A stretch of DNA of 64,000 nt from Anaerobacillus isosaccharinicus (GCF_001866075.3 NZ_CP063356.1:1788164-1852163); one strand, 5' to 3'; positions 1 through 9,310 are shown, counted from the stretch's first letter. The notes: generated by a model from the sequence alone, not told the origin. A program made the numbers and translations.

Positions 1-14
1 CTACAAAAAATAAC

Positions 15-40
15 CTCAAATATACAGTTGTATATTTGAG
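15..40. repeat. Perfect 11-bp inverted repeat
   Basis: Arms at 15-25 and 30-40 are exact complements around a 4-nt loop. An A-run at 5-10 would give a U-run on the minus strand, so this may be a minus-strand terminator for a gene outside the window, or an operator just upstream of the first gene. Confidence 0.4.
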
Positions 41-73
41 AGAAAAAGTTCATTAAAGAAAGGAGAAATTTAT

Positions 74-271
74 GTGTGTGATTTTTGCGAAGGTAAAGAA
101 GTAATCTCCAGAGAGCCAGATTTACGAGAAGGTAAACATACTGGTGTTTCTCTTAGAATTGATGAAGAAAGTAAACTTTATAAACTAAGAATGGAGTTAG
201 GTTCGACAGGCTACACATTACCCATAAAAGCAAATTTCTGCATGTTTTGTGGAGATAAAATTCGTGCGTAG
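74..271 (+). CDS. Small CxxC-containing protein, hypothetical
   Basis: 65 aa from a GTG start placed 8 nt after AGGAG at 61-65; an overlapping ATG at 72 is in another frame. CDFC near the N-terminus and CMFC near the C-terminus form two CxxC pairs, so the protein could fold around one zinc ion. No family is recognised. It is followed 23 bp later by another small same-strand gene, a pattern typical of phage or plasmid early gene clusters. Confidence 0.55.
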   Translation: MCDFCEGKEVISREPDLREGKHTGVSLRIDEESKLYKLRMELGSTGYTLPIKANFCMFCGDKIRA

Positions 272-294
272 TTCGATGATTAGGAGTTGATTAA

Positions 295-603
295 ATGGAA
301 CGATTAACAAAAAGAACCATAGGTTGCTTTCAATACACATTGAAAGACCATAATCCTATAACTGGCGAATTTAATAACTATGATACGTTTTTTAATTACA
401 GCATGGGAATTAAAAGGCTTGGAGAATTAGAAGATACAAACACGCCTAAGTCTATTGATGAATGGCATGAAGATGATGGAGATTGCTTGTGGTGGACTTT
501 CCCTATTGAAGAACCTCCATATTGTGGCTCACCTTTAGATTGTGATTTTCCTGATTACGTTACACACTTTACAAAGCTAACTTTGCCGATTGAAACTGAT
601 TAG
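295..603 (+). CDS. Hypothetical phage-type small protein
   Basis: 102 aa with a good RBS (TAGGAG) 8 nt before the ATG. The protein is acidic and rich in Trp, Pro and Asp (segments such as DGDCLWWTF and EEPPYCGSP) and has no membrane segment or signal peptide. It looks like the uncharacterised small proteins of Bacillus phages and integrative elements. Function unknown. Confidence 0.55.
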   Translation: MERLTKRTIGCFQYTLKDHNPITGEFNNYDTFFNYSMGIKRLGELEDTNTPKSIDEWHEDDGDCLWWTFPIEEPPYCGSPLDCDFPDYVTHFTKLTLPIETD

Positions 604-773
604 TTGTTTCGCAGTACGAATAAAATGTACTTCAACTAAAAAATAATAAGGAGCATTCCTGTTAGAAGTATTTTCGGGGACTTGAACAAAAAAGAGCCTT
701 CTTGGTATGATACGGGGTGTCAAATCGTCTGCCGAGATGACCCCTAACTTAGTTAACCAAGGAGGACTCCATA
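604..773 (+). other. Non-coding left flank of the IS110-type element
   Basis: No gene is visible. An RBS-like TAAGGAG near 648-654 is not followed by an ORF, which is compatible with an insertion having removed the coding part of a gene. The left end of the IS110 element must lie within this stretch, but its exact border cannot be set because IS110 elements lack inverted repeats. Confidence 0.35.
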
Positions 774-2051
774 ATGAATTTTAAACAAAACGAAAAAATA
801 AATCAAGTCACTGAAAAGACACTCGTTGTTGGAATGGACATTGCGAAACGAACTCATTTCGCTTGTTTTACCGATGATCGTGGACGCGTGCTCCAAAAAT
901 CATTTCCTGTTTCTCAATCACATGATGGCTTTGAACAATTTTATCAGAAAATTTTAGCGGCACTAAGAGAACATGATAAATCGGAAGTCATCGTCGGTAT
1001 TGAGCCTACAGGGCATTATTGGCTTAATCTAGCCTACTTTCTAGAGGATCTTGGTATTTCTCTTGTCATGACCAATCCGATGCATGTGAAACGATCAAAA
1101 GAGTTGGATGACAACCTTCCAACAAAGCATGATCGTAAAGATGCGTTAGTGATTGCCCGCTTGGTCAAAGATGGCCGTTTCAGCTACCCAAGAATATTAA
1201 AAGATATGGAAGCTGAGCTTCGTGCAGGTTCGACTTTTAGAAGTAAATTGACAGAGGAGTTGGGTGCTGTCAAAAATATGATGATTCGCTGGTTAGATCG
1301 TTATTTTCCTGAGTTTACACAAGTGTTTCCCTCGTTTGGGAAAATGGCGTTAGCAGTACTGGAATGTACACCATTTCCAAGTGATCTTCATGAGAGACAA
1401 CTTGAAGAGGTAATGACTCTTTATCGAGAGGTTGATGGGATAAAATCTCCTCAGAAACCGAAAGCTATGCGCCTAATTGAAGTCGCTGCAAATTCAATTG
1501 GAATAACTGAAGGACGTCAGATGGCCCGTTATGAAATCACCACACTCGTTCAACGTTATCACCAATTAGAAAAAAAAATCGATGACATCACACAACAATT
1601 AGTAGAACTCGTACAAACTTCTGTAGAATACGAATCGCTCAAGACGGTTCCGGGTCTTGGAGACTCGACAATCGTTGACCTTCTAGCTGAAATCGGTAGC
1701 TTTTCACACTATGAAGATCCACGCCAACTTATCAAACTAGCGGGACTTACATTACGTGAAAATTCATCGGGGCAGCACAAAGGCCAAAAACGTATTTCTA
1801 AACGAGGAAGAAGGAAGTTACGAGCACTCCTATTTCGTGTCATGATGCCGATGCTCCGTCACAATGAAGCATTTCGTAAACTACATGAATATTACACGAA
1901 TCGCTCGATCAATCCGTTACGTAAGAAGCAGTCAATTGTGGTCCTTTGCGGAAAACTACTAAAAGTTTTACATGGAATTAGTACAAAGCACAAAGCATTC
2001 GATGCACAGCGAATGATGAGGGATATCCCTAGTCTCGTAGAGGCTGTATAA
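774..2051 (+). CDS. IS110-family DEDD transposase
   Basis: 425 aa with a strong RBS (CCAAGGAGGA). The N-terminal RuvC-like domain starts with GMDIAKRTH (Asp near residue 22) and continues with EPTGHYW (Glu near 78) and KHDRKDA (two further acidic residues near 119-122), together giving a DEDD set. The C-terminal transposase_20 part has TVPGLG and the conserved SSGQHKG and KRGRRKLR segments with the serine nucleophile. Length is normal for the family. Members recombine DNA using a bridge RNA encoded in the element's own flank. Confidence 0.92.
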   Translation: MNFKQNEKINQVTEKTLVVGMDIAKRTHFACFTDDRGRVLQKSFPVSQSHDGFEQFYQKILAALREHDKSEVIVGIEPTGHYWLNLAYFLEDLGISLVMTNPMHVKRSKELDDNLPTKHDRKDALVIARLVKDGRFSYPRILKDMEAELRAGSTFRSKLTEELGAVKNMMIRWLDRYFPEFTQVFPSFGKMALAVLECTPFPSDLHERQLEEVMTLYREVDGIKSPQKPKAMRLIEVAANSIGITEGRQMARYEITTLVQRYHQLEKKIDDITQQLVELVQTSVEYESLKTVPGLGDSTIVDLLAEIGSFSHYEDPRQLIKLAGLTLRENSSGQHKGQKRISKRGRRKLRALLFRVMMPMLRHNEAFRKLHEYYTNRSINPLRKKQSIVVLCGKLLKVLHGISTKHKAFDAQRMMRDIPSLVEAV

Positions 2052-2345
2052 AACCCTACACCCTTTTAATAGACCTAGATAACAGGATGACACGGAGAAG
2101 CTGGCACTATTTTCACCATTCGACCTAGAGTCCCTAAAGGAGCTTCGCTAGCCTCTGCCTTATGACTAGACCGAACGAAGGAATGTAGGCACATAGATGC
2201 CCAGAGACATGGGAGGGTACGTCATCATAAGCTACGCAGAGATCCATTGTGCATCATATAATTCTTAGCACTACTTACCATTAAAATCCAGTAGTGACCG
2301 CGTAGCGCACCCACCAATTGGTATAGTTTCACATATTATAAAAAT
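2052..2345 (+). ncRNA. Candidate bridge RNA region of the IS110 element
   Basis: About 290 bp with no ORF directly after the transposase stop, containing G/C-rich short hairpin-forming stretches (for example around 2110-2220) unlike the AT-rich surroundings. IS110-family elements encode a bridge RNA in one non-coding flank, and in the IS1111 branch it is the right one. Assignment rests on position and family knowledge; I did not fold the sequence. Confidence 0.35.
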
Positions 2346-2511
2346 AATGTTAGTGGTCGTGTCGAAAAATATTTTTTTGGCACTTCAACGACGGCTCAAA
2401 CCGTTGATATATCAATATTTATAGAGGGAGGGAATAGTCCCTTTGCATTGGTGTTTCTATTTGCAAAGGTGGCGTAAGCTCCCTTATTGCTTATAGATAT
2501 GCCAGTGCAAC
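2346..2511 (+). other. Leader region upstream of the helicase gene
   Basis: No ORF. Short hairpins such as GGGAATAGTCCC near 2433-2444 precede the helicase RBS. It may contain the element's right border and a promoter, but nothing definite can be assigned. Confidence 0.3.
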
Positions 2512-2529
2512 ATGAAGGGGCGTAATTCT

Positions 2530-5500
2530 ATGAGCAAAAAAATTAGAGTAATGGAAGATGGCAAGCAATTTGAAGCATTTCTACAGATTGCTATGACTGT
2601 TAAAGAAGCCAATAACGAAAGAAGATTAGTAGGTGTAGCTTTTGCTGGTTCTCCAGTAGCAACTAGAGCTGTTCATGCAGCACTTTATACTTCATCTAAA
2701 GTTGAAATTTATGATGAAGCTACTGGCAAAACAGAATACCTTAAAACAACGTTAAATTACAGAAGAAAAGAAAAGGTAGATGGCAAGGTATGTCACATGT
2801 TTGCTATCCCTAGAACTTCTGTTAATGCAGATTATGAGGAAAGTTTAGTTGAAGCACGTAAGAATGATAAACCTCCATTACCTGAGAGAATTGTAATGGC
2901 CAAAGATGGAAACATCGAGGAAGTAGTAGGATTATTCTTAGCTAAAACTTATGGCTTACCGAAAACTGCTAGTTGGTCTAACCTTTACATGAAGATCTTT
3001 TCCGATGCTGGCAAAGTAGAGGAAATCGAATGTGAAAAAACAGTCGCTTGTGGTAAGCATTATCAAAACCTTAAATCAGCTAGAATTTCTGCTATGAAAG
3101 AGGAAGAAGCTGACAAGATTATTGATAGTGCTATGAAGCAAGGTATTCTTCAAGTAAAAAAGCAAAACATTCCATTAGCTTTACAATCTGTACAAGCAAA
3201 GTTTGAGCAAGGTATGACAGCTGAACAATACATTAAGAAAAATGCAGAAATTATCGCAAACAAGTTTAAAACTGCGGTAGAAGTTCTGTATGATGGAAAA
3301 ACATTTTTCCCTTATGTTGGTGAAACTGCTCGTATATGTGTACCTGCCCAAGCGAAAGCGGCAATGGGAATGTTTCATATTCTAAAGAATAAAGGAGCAG
3401 GATTTTTAGTAGGTGATATGGGGTTTGGAAAAACTGGTACGTCACTAACTACTGTCTACACGAAAGCTCGTCAACGTGAAGATAGTGGAGCAAAAGATGG
3501 TATGAACTGTCTAATTATTGCACCGTCTAACGTTGTACCTAAATGGGCAAGTTCAGAAATTCCAACAGTATTAGGCTACGACAAAACGGTTACGATTAAA
3601 ATTTATGATCTACTTAAAATGGTAGAGAATAAACGTCCGTTTAAAAAGGGCATAAAGAATATTTGTACAATTATTGAGGGTACAGATGATGCTTTAGCTT
3701 ATTGTCGTCTGATTAAAAGCGGTTGGACCATTCCTAGAGGTATGATCCACTTTGTTCTTGTCTCTACAGACAGAATGAAGCTATCTGCTGAAAAATTTGT
3801 ATTAGGTGCTAAATGGAATGACAATCAGAAATGTTGGATTAGTCCAAACTCTGGTCTACCATTACAATCACCACCTAAGAAAAATAAAAAAACTAAAGAA
3901 GATGAAGCTGACGTAATAGCTGGTTGGAAAGATGTCGTAGAAAGTCCATCGTTACCACCAACTACACAAGAAATTGCCCTTGCTCGTAAGAACGGGACTC
4001 TTGGAACAAATGGATTGCCACTAGGTTATGTTAAAACATGGTCAAATGACATTCGTGCTTTTCAAGACCGTTACGAAAAAGAAGGGAAGAAAGATTGTTC
4101 ACTTGCTCGTCCAGCTCAAAAGAAATGGGGAGAAGTGAATAAAAAGCATAGATGGATGATCGCACAAATCTTCCAAAGAAAGTTGAAAAATCACTTTCAA
4201 GTTGGGATTTTTGATGAAATTCAGCACATGAAAGCTATGGGTAGTGGGAGAGGTTCTGCTTCTCATAAACTACTTAAAGCGTGTCAACAATCTATGTTCT
4301 TAACTGGTACATTAACGAATGGTGAAAGCTCATCGATCTTTGCGATGTTATGGAGAGCTTTTCCTAGAGAACTTAAAAAGTTTGGTTTTTCTCATAAAAC
4401 TTCTACTGAAGCTTGGGCTAGTCGCTACGGTGTTATTGAAAAGACAATTACACTAGATGATGGTGACAAAAATGTAGGTAAAACTACTAATCGTCGAAGT
4501 GAAGAAGTAAGAGTTAAAGAAAAGCCAGGTATTGCGCCACAGTTAATAGCTAACCACTTGCTCGATAAGTGCGTTTTTGGCGATTTGACAGACCTCCAAA
4601 TTCCTCTCGTAAAATTGGAAGAAACTCCAATTATTGTGTCTTTAGATGAAGATCACAAAGAGGAATATAAGAAGTTACACAACTCCTTGTACCGTAAGGC
4701 ACAAGAATTATCAAAGGAAGTAGGAACTGGCGCTTGGGCGAAGTTTAATCCTTCAACTCTTAATTACGCTGACCAACCATCATTAGGTATTAATGTTGAA
4801 TGGTTTGAGTATGAAGATAAGGCAAAACTTAATCCAATTGACCAAGTAACTGCTCCAGCTTTTCCAGTTGATTACTATCCAGCAAAGGAACGTAAATTGG
4901 TTAATATTGTTCAAACTGAGTTAGGTGCTGATAGACCTTGTATCATTTACACTAACTTTACCGGTAAGAACAAAACGAACGAACGTATCCAGAAGGTATT
5001 AGCAGATCATGGAATTGATTGCGAGATTTTAAACGATAAGGTAAAACCTGATGCACGTTTTGATTGGTTAAATAGTCGAGTAGAAAAGGGTACGAAGGTG
5101 ATAGTATGCAATATGGCTTTGGTTGAGGTCGGTTTAGATTTGATGAATTTTCCGACTTTAATCTACTTCCAACTATGCGATGAAGTATCACGATTACGTC
5201 AATCAAGTCGCAGAGCCTTTAGACTTGGCCAACAAAAACTTTGCAAGGTAATATACCTCGTTAACAGCGATACTCAACAGATGGTCCAATTCAAGAGACT
5301 AATGAGTAGACGAATTGCAGCAATGATAACTGAAGGACGTATTGAACGTTCTGACGATCTTGCTAAGTATGCTGATTTATCTGCAGGTAACTTAACGAAT
5401 GATCTTTCTAAGATGCTTTCCGAAAGTGATCTAGTAGCTGATTGGCAAAAAGCAGCGTCTAAGGATTTAGATAATCTTGAACTTGTTTCAGAAACTGAGT

Positions 5501-5829
5501 TTAAGCAAAAATTAAAAGATGCGTTTGAAAAATTAACTGCTGAAACAATTCGTTTAAGTGGTTATGTCCCACCAGTCCAAAACAACGAATTAGATGATCT
5601 ATTTGCTGACTTTGATATTTCTGCATTAGACAACTTATTCGCTGAGTTTGACGAGGGGGCTTTAGACAATCTATTTGATACCGAAAAAACTACTGAAACT
5701 GAAACTAAGAAGGAAAAGGACAAAACCAACGTTGTTGAGTTTAAGCCTAAGAAAAAACCTTCTGAAGAAGCAGAAAAAGTAGTATTTAAGCACGTTGAGC
5801 AAATTTCATTATTTGAGTTTGCTCGATAA
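2530..5829 (+). CDS. Large SNF2/DEAD-like helicase with clamp-binding-like C-terminus
   Basis: 1099 aa. The start at 2530 is chosen because GAAGGGG lies 9 nt upstream; an ATG at 2512 precedes that RBS. A Walker A variant GDMGFGKT sits near residue 300, a Walker B DEIQH near 560 with the following TGT motif (SMFLTGTLTN), and helicase motifs V-VI near 860-895 (VEVGLDL, QSSRRAFRLGQ), so it is an ATP-dependent superfamily 2 translocase. The tail is unusual: an acidic repeat (DDLFADF, DNLFAEF, DNLF), a Lys-rich linker and a terminal QISLF resembling a beta-clamp ligand. Such proteins occur in large phages and mobile elements. It heads a plus-strand cluster, but a terminator separates it from the next gene. 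Confidence 0.8.
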   Translation: MSKKIRVMEDGKQFEAFLQIAMTVKEANNERRLVGVAFAGSPVATRAVHAALYTSSKVEIYDEATGKTEYLKTTLNYRRKEKVDGKVCHMFAIPRTSVNADYEESLVEARKNDKPPLPERIVMAKDGNIEEVVGLFLAKTYGLPKTASWSNLYMKIFSDAGKVEEIECEKTVACGKHYQNLKSARISAMKEEEADKIIDSAMKQGILQVKKQNIPLALQSVQAKFEQGMTAEQYIKKNAEIIANKFKTAVEVLYDGKTFFPYVGETARICVPAQAKAAMGMFHILKNKGAGFLVGDMGFGKTGTSLTTVYTKARQREDSGAKDGMNCLIIAPSNVVPKWASSEIPTVLGYDKTVTIKIYDLLKMVENKRPFKKGIKNICTIIEGTDDALAYCRLIKSGWTIPRGMIHFVLVSTDRMKLSAEKFVLGAKWNDNQKCWISPNSGLPLQSPPKKNKKTKEDEADVIAGWKDVVESPSLPPTTQEIALARKNGTLGTNGLPLGYVKTWSNDIRAFQDRYEKEGKKDCSLARPAQKKWGEVNKKHRWMIAQIFQRKLKNHFQVGIFDEIQHMKAMGSGRGSASHKLLKACQQSMFLTGTLTNGESSSIFAMLWRAFPRELKKFGFSHKTSTEAWASRYGVIEKTITLDDGDKNVGKTTNRRSEEVRVKEKPGIAPQLIANHLLDKCVFGDLTDLQIPLVKLEETPIIVSLDEDHKEEYKKLHNSLYRKAQELSKEVGTGAWAKFNPSTLNYADQPSLGINVEWFEYEDKAKLNPIDQVTAPAFPVDYYPAKERKLVNIVQTELGADRPCIIYTNFTGKNKTNERIQKVLADHGIDCEILNDKVKPDARFDWLNSRVEKGTKVIVCNMALVEVGLDLMNFPTLIYFQLCDEVSRLRQSSRRAFRLGQQKLCKVIYLVNSDTQQMVQFKRLMSRRIAAMITEGRIERSDDLAKYADLSAGNLTNDLSKMLSESDLVADWQKAASKDLDNLELVSETEFKQKLKDAFEKLTAETIRLSGYVPPVQNNELDDLFADFDISALDNLFAEFDEGALDNLFDTEKTTETETKKEKDKTNVVEFKPKKKPSEEAEKVVFKHVEQISLFEFAR

Positions 5830-5834
5830 AAACG

Positions 5835-5877
5835 AAAAGCCTAGTTTAAATGACAATTCATTTATTCTAGGCTTTTT
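5835..5877 (+). terminator. Intrinsic terminator after the helicase gene
   Basis: A 10-bp stem (5835-5844 with 5867-5876) encloses a second 6-bp stem (aaatga/tcattt), and the 3' side runs into T residues. It lies 5 nt after the helicase stop codon. Confidence 0.75.
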
Positions 5878-5904
5878 CTATTAATGAAAAGGGGCGATTA
5901 GCTT

Positions 5905-6939
5905 ATGAAAACACATGTTATTTTTTACAGTGGTGGAAAATCATCTTTCGCTGTTGCTGAATATGTAGTCGAAAATGTCTGTAAAGAAGATGAACAAGTA
6001 TTACTTTATTTTACTGACACACTTTGGGAGGACGAAGATGTTATTCGTTTTCTCTATGAAGGTGCTGACGTACTAAAGTTACCAATGCTTGTACAAAGCA
6101 GAGGAATAACACCTGCTCAATTAATGGTTAATAAGCGTTTCTTAGCAAATAACCGAGTAGGCCTATGTTCTAAAGAACTAAAAATGAAGGTCGCAATGGA
6201 TTATTTCAAAGAAGGTACTAAGCCAGAAGTTGAATACTGGCATAATCGACACTTTTTAAAGGAAGAAGATTTTTTGAATGGTGAGATAACCTTGTATTTC
6301 GGGATTAGCTTTGAAGAAATGCACAGGGAAGGACCAATTCGAGCTAATTGGAAACCTTTTGAAGTAGTCATGCCTTTGATTGACCATTTCATAGAGCCGA
6401 ACGAAATTTTAAAAAAATATGGGCTGATACAACCAAGGCAATATGACAAAGGTTTTTCCCACGCAAATTGTAAATCAAGATGCGTTAAAGCTGGCCAAGC
6501 TCATTTTTTAAACCTCTTAAAAACAGATCCTAAAACGTTTTATGAGCTAATGGAACAAGAAATCATTATTAGCGAGTACATTCGTTACACAAAGCAGCCT
6601 TCCATAAAAAGTGGGAAACGACCTGACTATATGTACAAGGATGTCTATGAATTTGTATCTACTGGTGAAAAATCACCTAAGATCAAGCACCTTCTTGATA
6701 CACATATGTATAGAAAAAAATTCTTACTAGGTGTTGACCGAAAAGGGAGATCAATCAAAAAACCCTACACTTTTATGAAAAACTTATCACTTGAAGAACT
6801 GGAGAAAAAGCCTTTGCAATTAGATTTATTCGATTGGGGCGCTTGTGGTTGTTTTGTAGAGTTCGATAAAACACCTACAGATAATCACTTCATCATTCCT
6901 ACAAGTGAATTTGAAACTGAAGTAGCAACCTATATTTAG
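5905..6939 (+). CDS. PP-loop ATPase, PAPS-reductase-like (nucleotide alpha-hydrolase fold)
   Basis: 344 aa with RBS AAAAGGGGCG. The N-terminal FYSGGKSSFAVAEYV contains the PP-loop SGGKSS that binds the ATP pyrophosphate in PAPS reductases, QueC, TilS and DndC. Later Cys clusters (KSRCVKAG near 190, GACGCF near 312) could bind metal or take part in sulfur transfer. QLDLF at residues 305-309 matches the sliding-clamp ligand consensus. Substrate is unknown. The context (helicases and a transglycosylase-like protein) suggests nucleic-acid modification rather than sulfate assimilation; that is inference. Confidence 0.7.
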   Translation: MKTHVIFYSGGKSSFAVAEYVVENVCKEDEQVLLYFTDTLWEDEDVIRFLYEGADVLKLPMLVQSRGITPAQLMVNKRFLANNRVGLCSKELKMKVAMDYFKEGTKPEVEYWHNRHFLKEEDFLNGEITLYFGISFEEMHREGPIRANWKPFEVVMPLIDHFIEPNEILKKYGLIQPRQYDKGFSHANCKSRCVKAGQAHFLNLLKTDPKTFYELMEQEIIISEYIRYTKQPSIKSGKRPDYMYKDVYEFVSTGEKSPKIKHLLDTHMYRKKFLLGVDRKGRSIKKPYTFMKNLSLEELEKKPLQLDLFDWGACGCFVEFDKTPTDNHFIIPTSEFETEVATYI

Positions 6940-6951
6940 GGGGAAACCAAA

Positions 6952-7113
6952 ATGTTGAAGGATAAAAAAGCTTCTAAACTTTACAAGAAACTTGTAACTT
7001 CAAATGAACCATTTCAGCAATACGAAATAGTAGAGAGCATGAATAGCGATCTGGCTAAAGAAGTATTATTGAAACTTGTCATAAACCAAAAAATGAAAGT
7101 GAGTGGAGAATAA
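6952..7113 (+). CDS. Small hypothetical protein (53 aa)
   Basis: RBS AGGGGGAAACC precedes ATG 6952 and the stop TAA overlaps the next start (TAATG), so the two genes should be translationally coupled. The sequence is Lys-rich and helical (begins MLKDKKASKLYKKL), with no cysteines and no membrane segment. No family recognised. Confidence 0.6.
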   Translation: MLKDKKASKLYKKLVTSNEPFQQYEIVESMNSDLAKEVLLKLVINQKMKVSGE

Positions 7114-7859
7114 TGGAAACTAAAATCACAATGAAAAACTTAGAAGTAACTATCGAAAAGCTTTGTATCGGAGAAGTTAAGGCGCAAAATTATAATCGTG
7201 AATGCTTTGGTATGAGTGACCTTAATTTAGCGATGAACACAACAAGAGCAATTGGAATATTCATAGATCGTATTTTTGATGCTGGATATTGCGCTGGTGC
7301 TTTATTAAACGAAACTATGAAAAAAACAGAACAATACATGAAAACCTTTAAAGCAGAGTTAAAACAAGTTGCTGATAAGGATTTTCTAATTGATATTTCT
7401 GATTTCCCATCTACTGTTTTAGGCTATTGCGAAGCGGTATATCAAGGTGAAATCAAGAAAAAGACAGATGCGTTTATAAATCATGAAAGTTCTTCAATGG
7501 AAACAGTCGTTACAAAAGACAATTTAGAACTAACCATTGAAAAACTTTGCATTGGTGACACTAAAGCACAACATTATAATCGTGAATACTATAGTAGAGG
7601 CGAATTAAGCATAGCAATCGCTACTACAGAAACGATTAAATTGTTCATTGAGAAGATTGTTGAAGCTGGATACTGCCCAATGGCCTTGTTAAATGAAGTA
7701 ATGTACGCAAATGGATATTTTATGAGAACAAAATATCGTCATTTAAAGCAAGTTGCTGATAATGACTTCACCATTAACATTTCAGACCTTGATAGAGCTG
7801 TTCTTTATTTCTGCGAAAAAGCGTATCAAGAACAGTCGAAGGTGAAAGTAAATGGCTGA
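7113..7859 (+). CDS. Internally duplicated hypothetical protein
   Basis: 248 aa formed by two copies of a module of about 115 residues (about 5-115 and 130-242). Shared landmarks: (E/T)IEKLCIG near 13 and 141; KAQ(N/H)YNRE near 23 and 151; AGYC(A/P)(G/M)ALLNE near 57 and 185; LKQVAD(K/N)DF near 82 and 210. This is an in-gene tandem duplication with clear divergence. The module is predicted mainly helical and has no recognised family. It sits in the middle of the helicase/PP-loop cluster with overlaps on both sides. Confidence 0.7.
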   Translation: METKITMKNLEVTIEKLCIGEVKAQNYNRECFGMSDLNLAMNTTRAIGIFIDRIFDAGYCAGALLNETMKKTEQYMKTFKAELKQVADKDFLIDISDFPSTVLGYCEAVYQGEIKKKTDAFINHESSSMETVVTKDNLELTIEKLCIGDTKAQHYNREYYSRGELSIAIATTETIKLFIEKIVEAGYCPMALLNEVMYANGYFMRTKYRHLKQVADNDFTINISDLDRAVLYFCEKAYQEQSKVKVNG

Positions 7860-8142
7860 AATTAAAGGTAGCTTCACAAAAATAGGCTTCAGTAAAAGTG
7901 GATTTTCTTGTTGCTCATTTTGGAAATACTGCGAAATGGGGAAAGGGAATTGCTACTATGCTGATAATGAGATTGATAGCGAAGCAAAAGAATACTGCCG
8001 TTGCTATAAACGTTATCATGCGGAGCCAATCATAAAAAAAGTTTCTAAACAAGATGATCTATTTGCTGATTTTAATGAGGAAGCATTAGAAGATTTGTTT
8101 GGAGGTTTTGACGAAAATTTACTAGACCATATAGGAGAATAG
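7852..8142 (+). CDS. Cys-rich small protein with acidic DDLFADF tail
   Basis: 96 aa, overlapping the previous gene by 8 bp. The N-terminal half holds seven cysteines (around CCSFWKYC, CYY, CRCYK), suggesting a zinc or Fe-S knuckle. The C-terminal half is QDDLFADFNEEALEDLF and onward, almost the same repeat as the tail of the large helicase at 5587-5680, including a 17-nt identical DNA stretch. QDDLF also fits a clamp-ligand pattern. Probably a partner of the same complex; function unknown. Confidence 0.65.
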   Translation: MAEIKGSFTKIGFSKSGFSCCSFWKYCEMGKGNCYYADNEIDSEAKEYCRCYKRYHAEPIIKKVSKQDDLFADFNEEALEDLFGGFDENLLDHIGE

Positions 8143-8182
8143 GGGGTTTCCTCTATTCTTCTACTAATAGGAGGACACACAT

Positions 8183-9310
8183 ATGTCAGTAGCTTCGGTT
8201 ACTCTGTCAGAGATGCAAAAGAACGGTATTGCATTAGCAAAAGCTTGGTTTAAAAACAAGAAAAAAGAGAGCAAGGTTTTTACAATTAGTGGCTACGCTG
8301 GTACTGGTAAGACCACAATAGTTAAAGCTTTGATTGAAGAATTAGGAATTAAACCTAACAAGATTACTTATGTAGCTCCAACTGGTAAAGCAGCATTACA
8401 ACTAGTTCGGAATGGCAATAACGCCACTACAATCCATAAGTTAATCTACAGTGTTAATGAAGATAAGCAAGGCAACATATCTTTTTTAAAAAAAGATCGT
8501 GATGCTTTATCTGAGTTTTCTCTTATCATCGTTGACGAGGTTTCAATGGTATCAAAAGAAATTTTAAACGACCTTTTATATTATGGTGTTCCTATTATCG
8601 CATTAGGAGATAGCGGTCAATTAGAGCCTATCGGTGAAGATCATGGATTATTAAAGAAACCTGACGTAATGCTAACAGAAATTCATAGACAAGCAGCTGA
8701 TAATCCAATTATCCATTTGTCTATGCTAGCAAGAAAAGGTGAGATTATTAATCCTGGGAAGTATGGAGATACTTGTTATGTTTTATCTAAAAAGGATAAA
8801 AGAATGAGTATTGATTTACTACTAAGATCTGATCAGGTTCTATGTAGCCTTAACAAAACTCGTAAAGCGATTAACACTAAAATGAGAAGGGCTTTAGGAT
8901 TTACCGATTGCCTTCCTCAAAAGGGTGACAAAATTATTTGTACAAAGAATAATTGGGATGAGCTTTCAGATGGTATCAACCTCATTAATGGGTTAATTGG
9001 TACAACTGAACACGTTGAAAATCTCAATGGTATTCTAAAAATGGATTTTAAGCCAGAATTCGGTGATGGAGTATTTAGAGATTTAATTGTTACTCCAAAG
9101 GAATTTTTGAGTGAAAAATTGATTAAACAAGATTATGACTATGATCGCTTTGACTTCGGTAATTCGATTACAGTCCATAAATCTCAAGGATCACAGTGGG
9201 ACAATATATGTGTCTACTATGAACCAATGGGAAGTAAAATCAATTCTCAAAAGCTACTTTATACTGCAATTACGAGAGCAAAAGAAAAGATGATTTTAAT
9301 AACTGACTAA
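8183..9310 (+). CDS. RecD/Dda-like superfamily 1 DNA helicase
   Basis: 375 aa with RBS ATAGGAGGACAC. Walker A GYAGTGKTT near residue 39, Walker B IIVDEVSM near 117, a GD-x-GQLEPIG motif III near 138, and the C-terminal UvrD_C_2 part with TVHKSQGSQW near 328 and YTAITRAKEK near 360. The size matches the compact T4 Dda/phage RecD-type 5'-3' helicases rather than full RecD2. It is expected to unwind DNA during replication or repair of the mobile element. Confidence 0.85.
   Translation: MSVASVTLSEMQKNGIALAKAWFKNKKKESKVFTISGYAGTGKTTIVKALIEELGIKPNKITYVAPTGKAALQLVRNGNNATTIHKLIYSVNEDKQGNISFLKKDRDALSEFSLIIVDEVSMVSKEILNDLLYYGVPIIALGDSGQLEPIGEDHGLLKKPDVMLTEIHRQAADNPIIHLSMLARKGEIINPGKYGDTCYVLSKKDKRMSIDLLLRSDQVLCSLNKTRKAINTKMRRALGFTDCLPQKGDKIICTKNNWDELSDGINLINGLIGTTEHVENLNGILKMDFKPEFGDGVFRDLIVTPKEFLSEKLIKQDYDYDRFDFGNSITVHKSQGSQWDNICVYYEPMGSKINSQKLLYTAITRAKEKMILITD

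Larger units (their letters stand above)
660..2345 (+). mobile_element. IS110-family insertion sequence (ends approximate)
   Basis: A single transposase gene is flanked by about 110 bp of left non-coding and roughly 290 bp or more of right non-coding sequence. No terminal inverted repeats are visible, as is usual for the family. The long structured right side suggests an IS1111-like layout. Borders are approximate, and comparison with an empty site would fix them. Confidence 0.6.
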
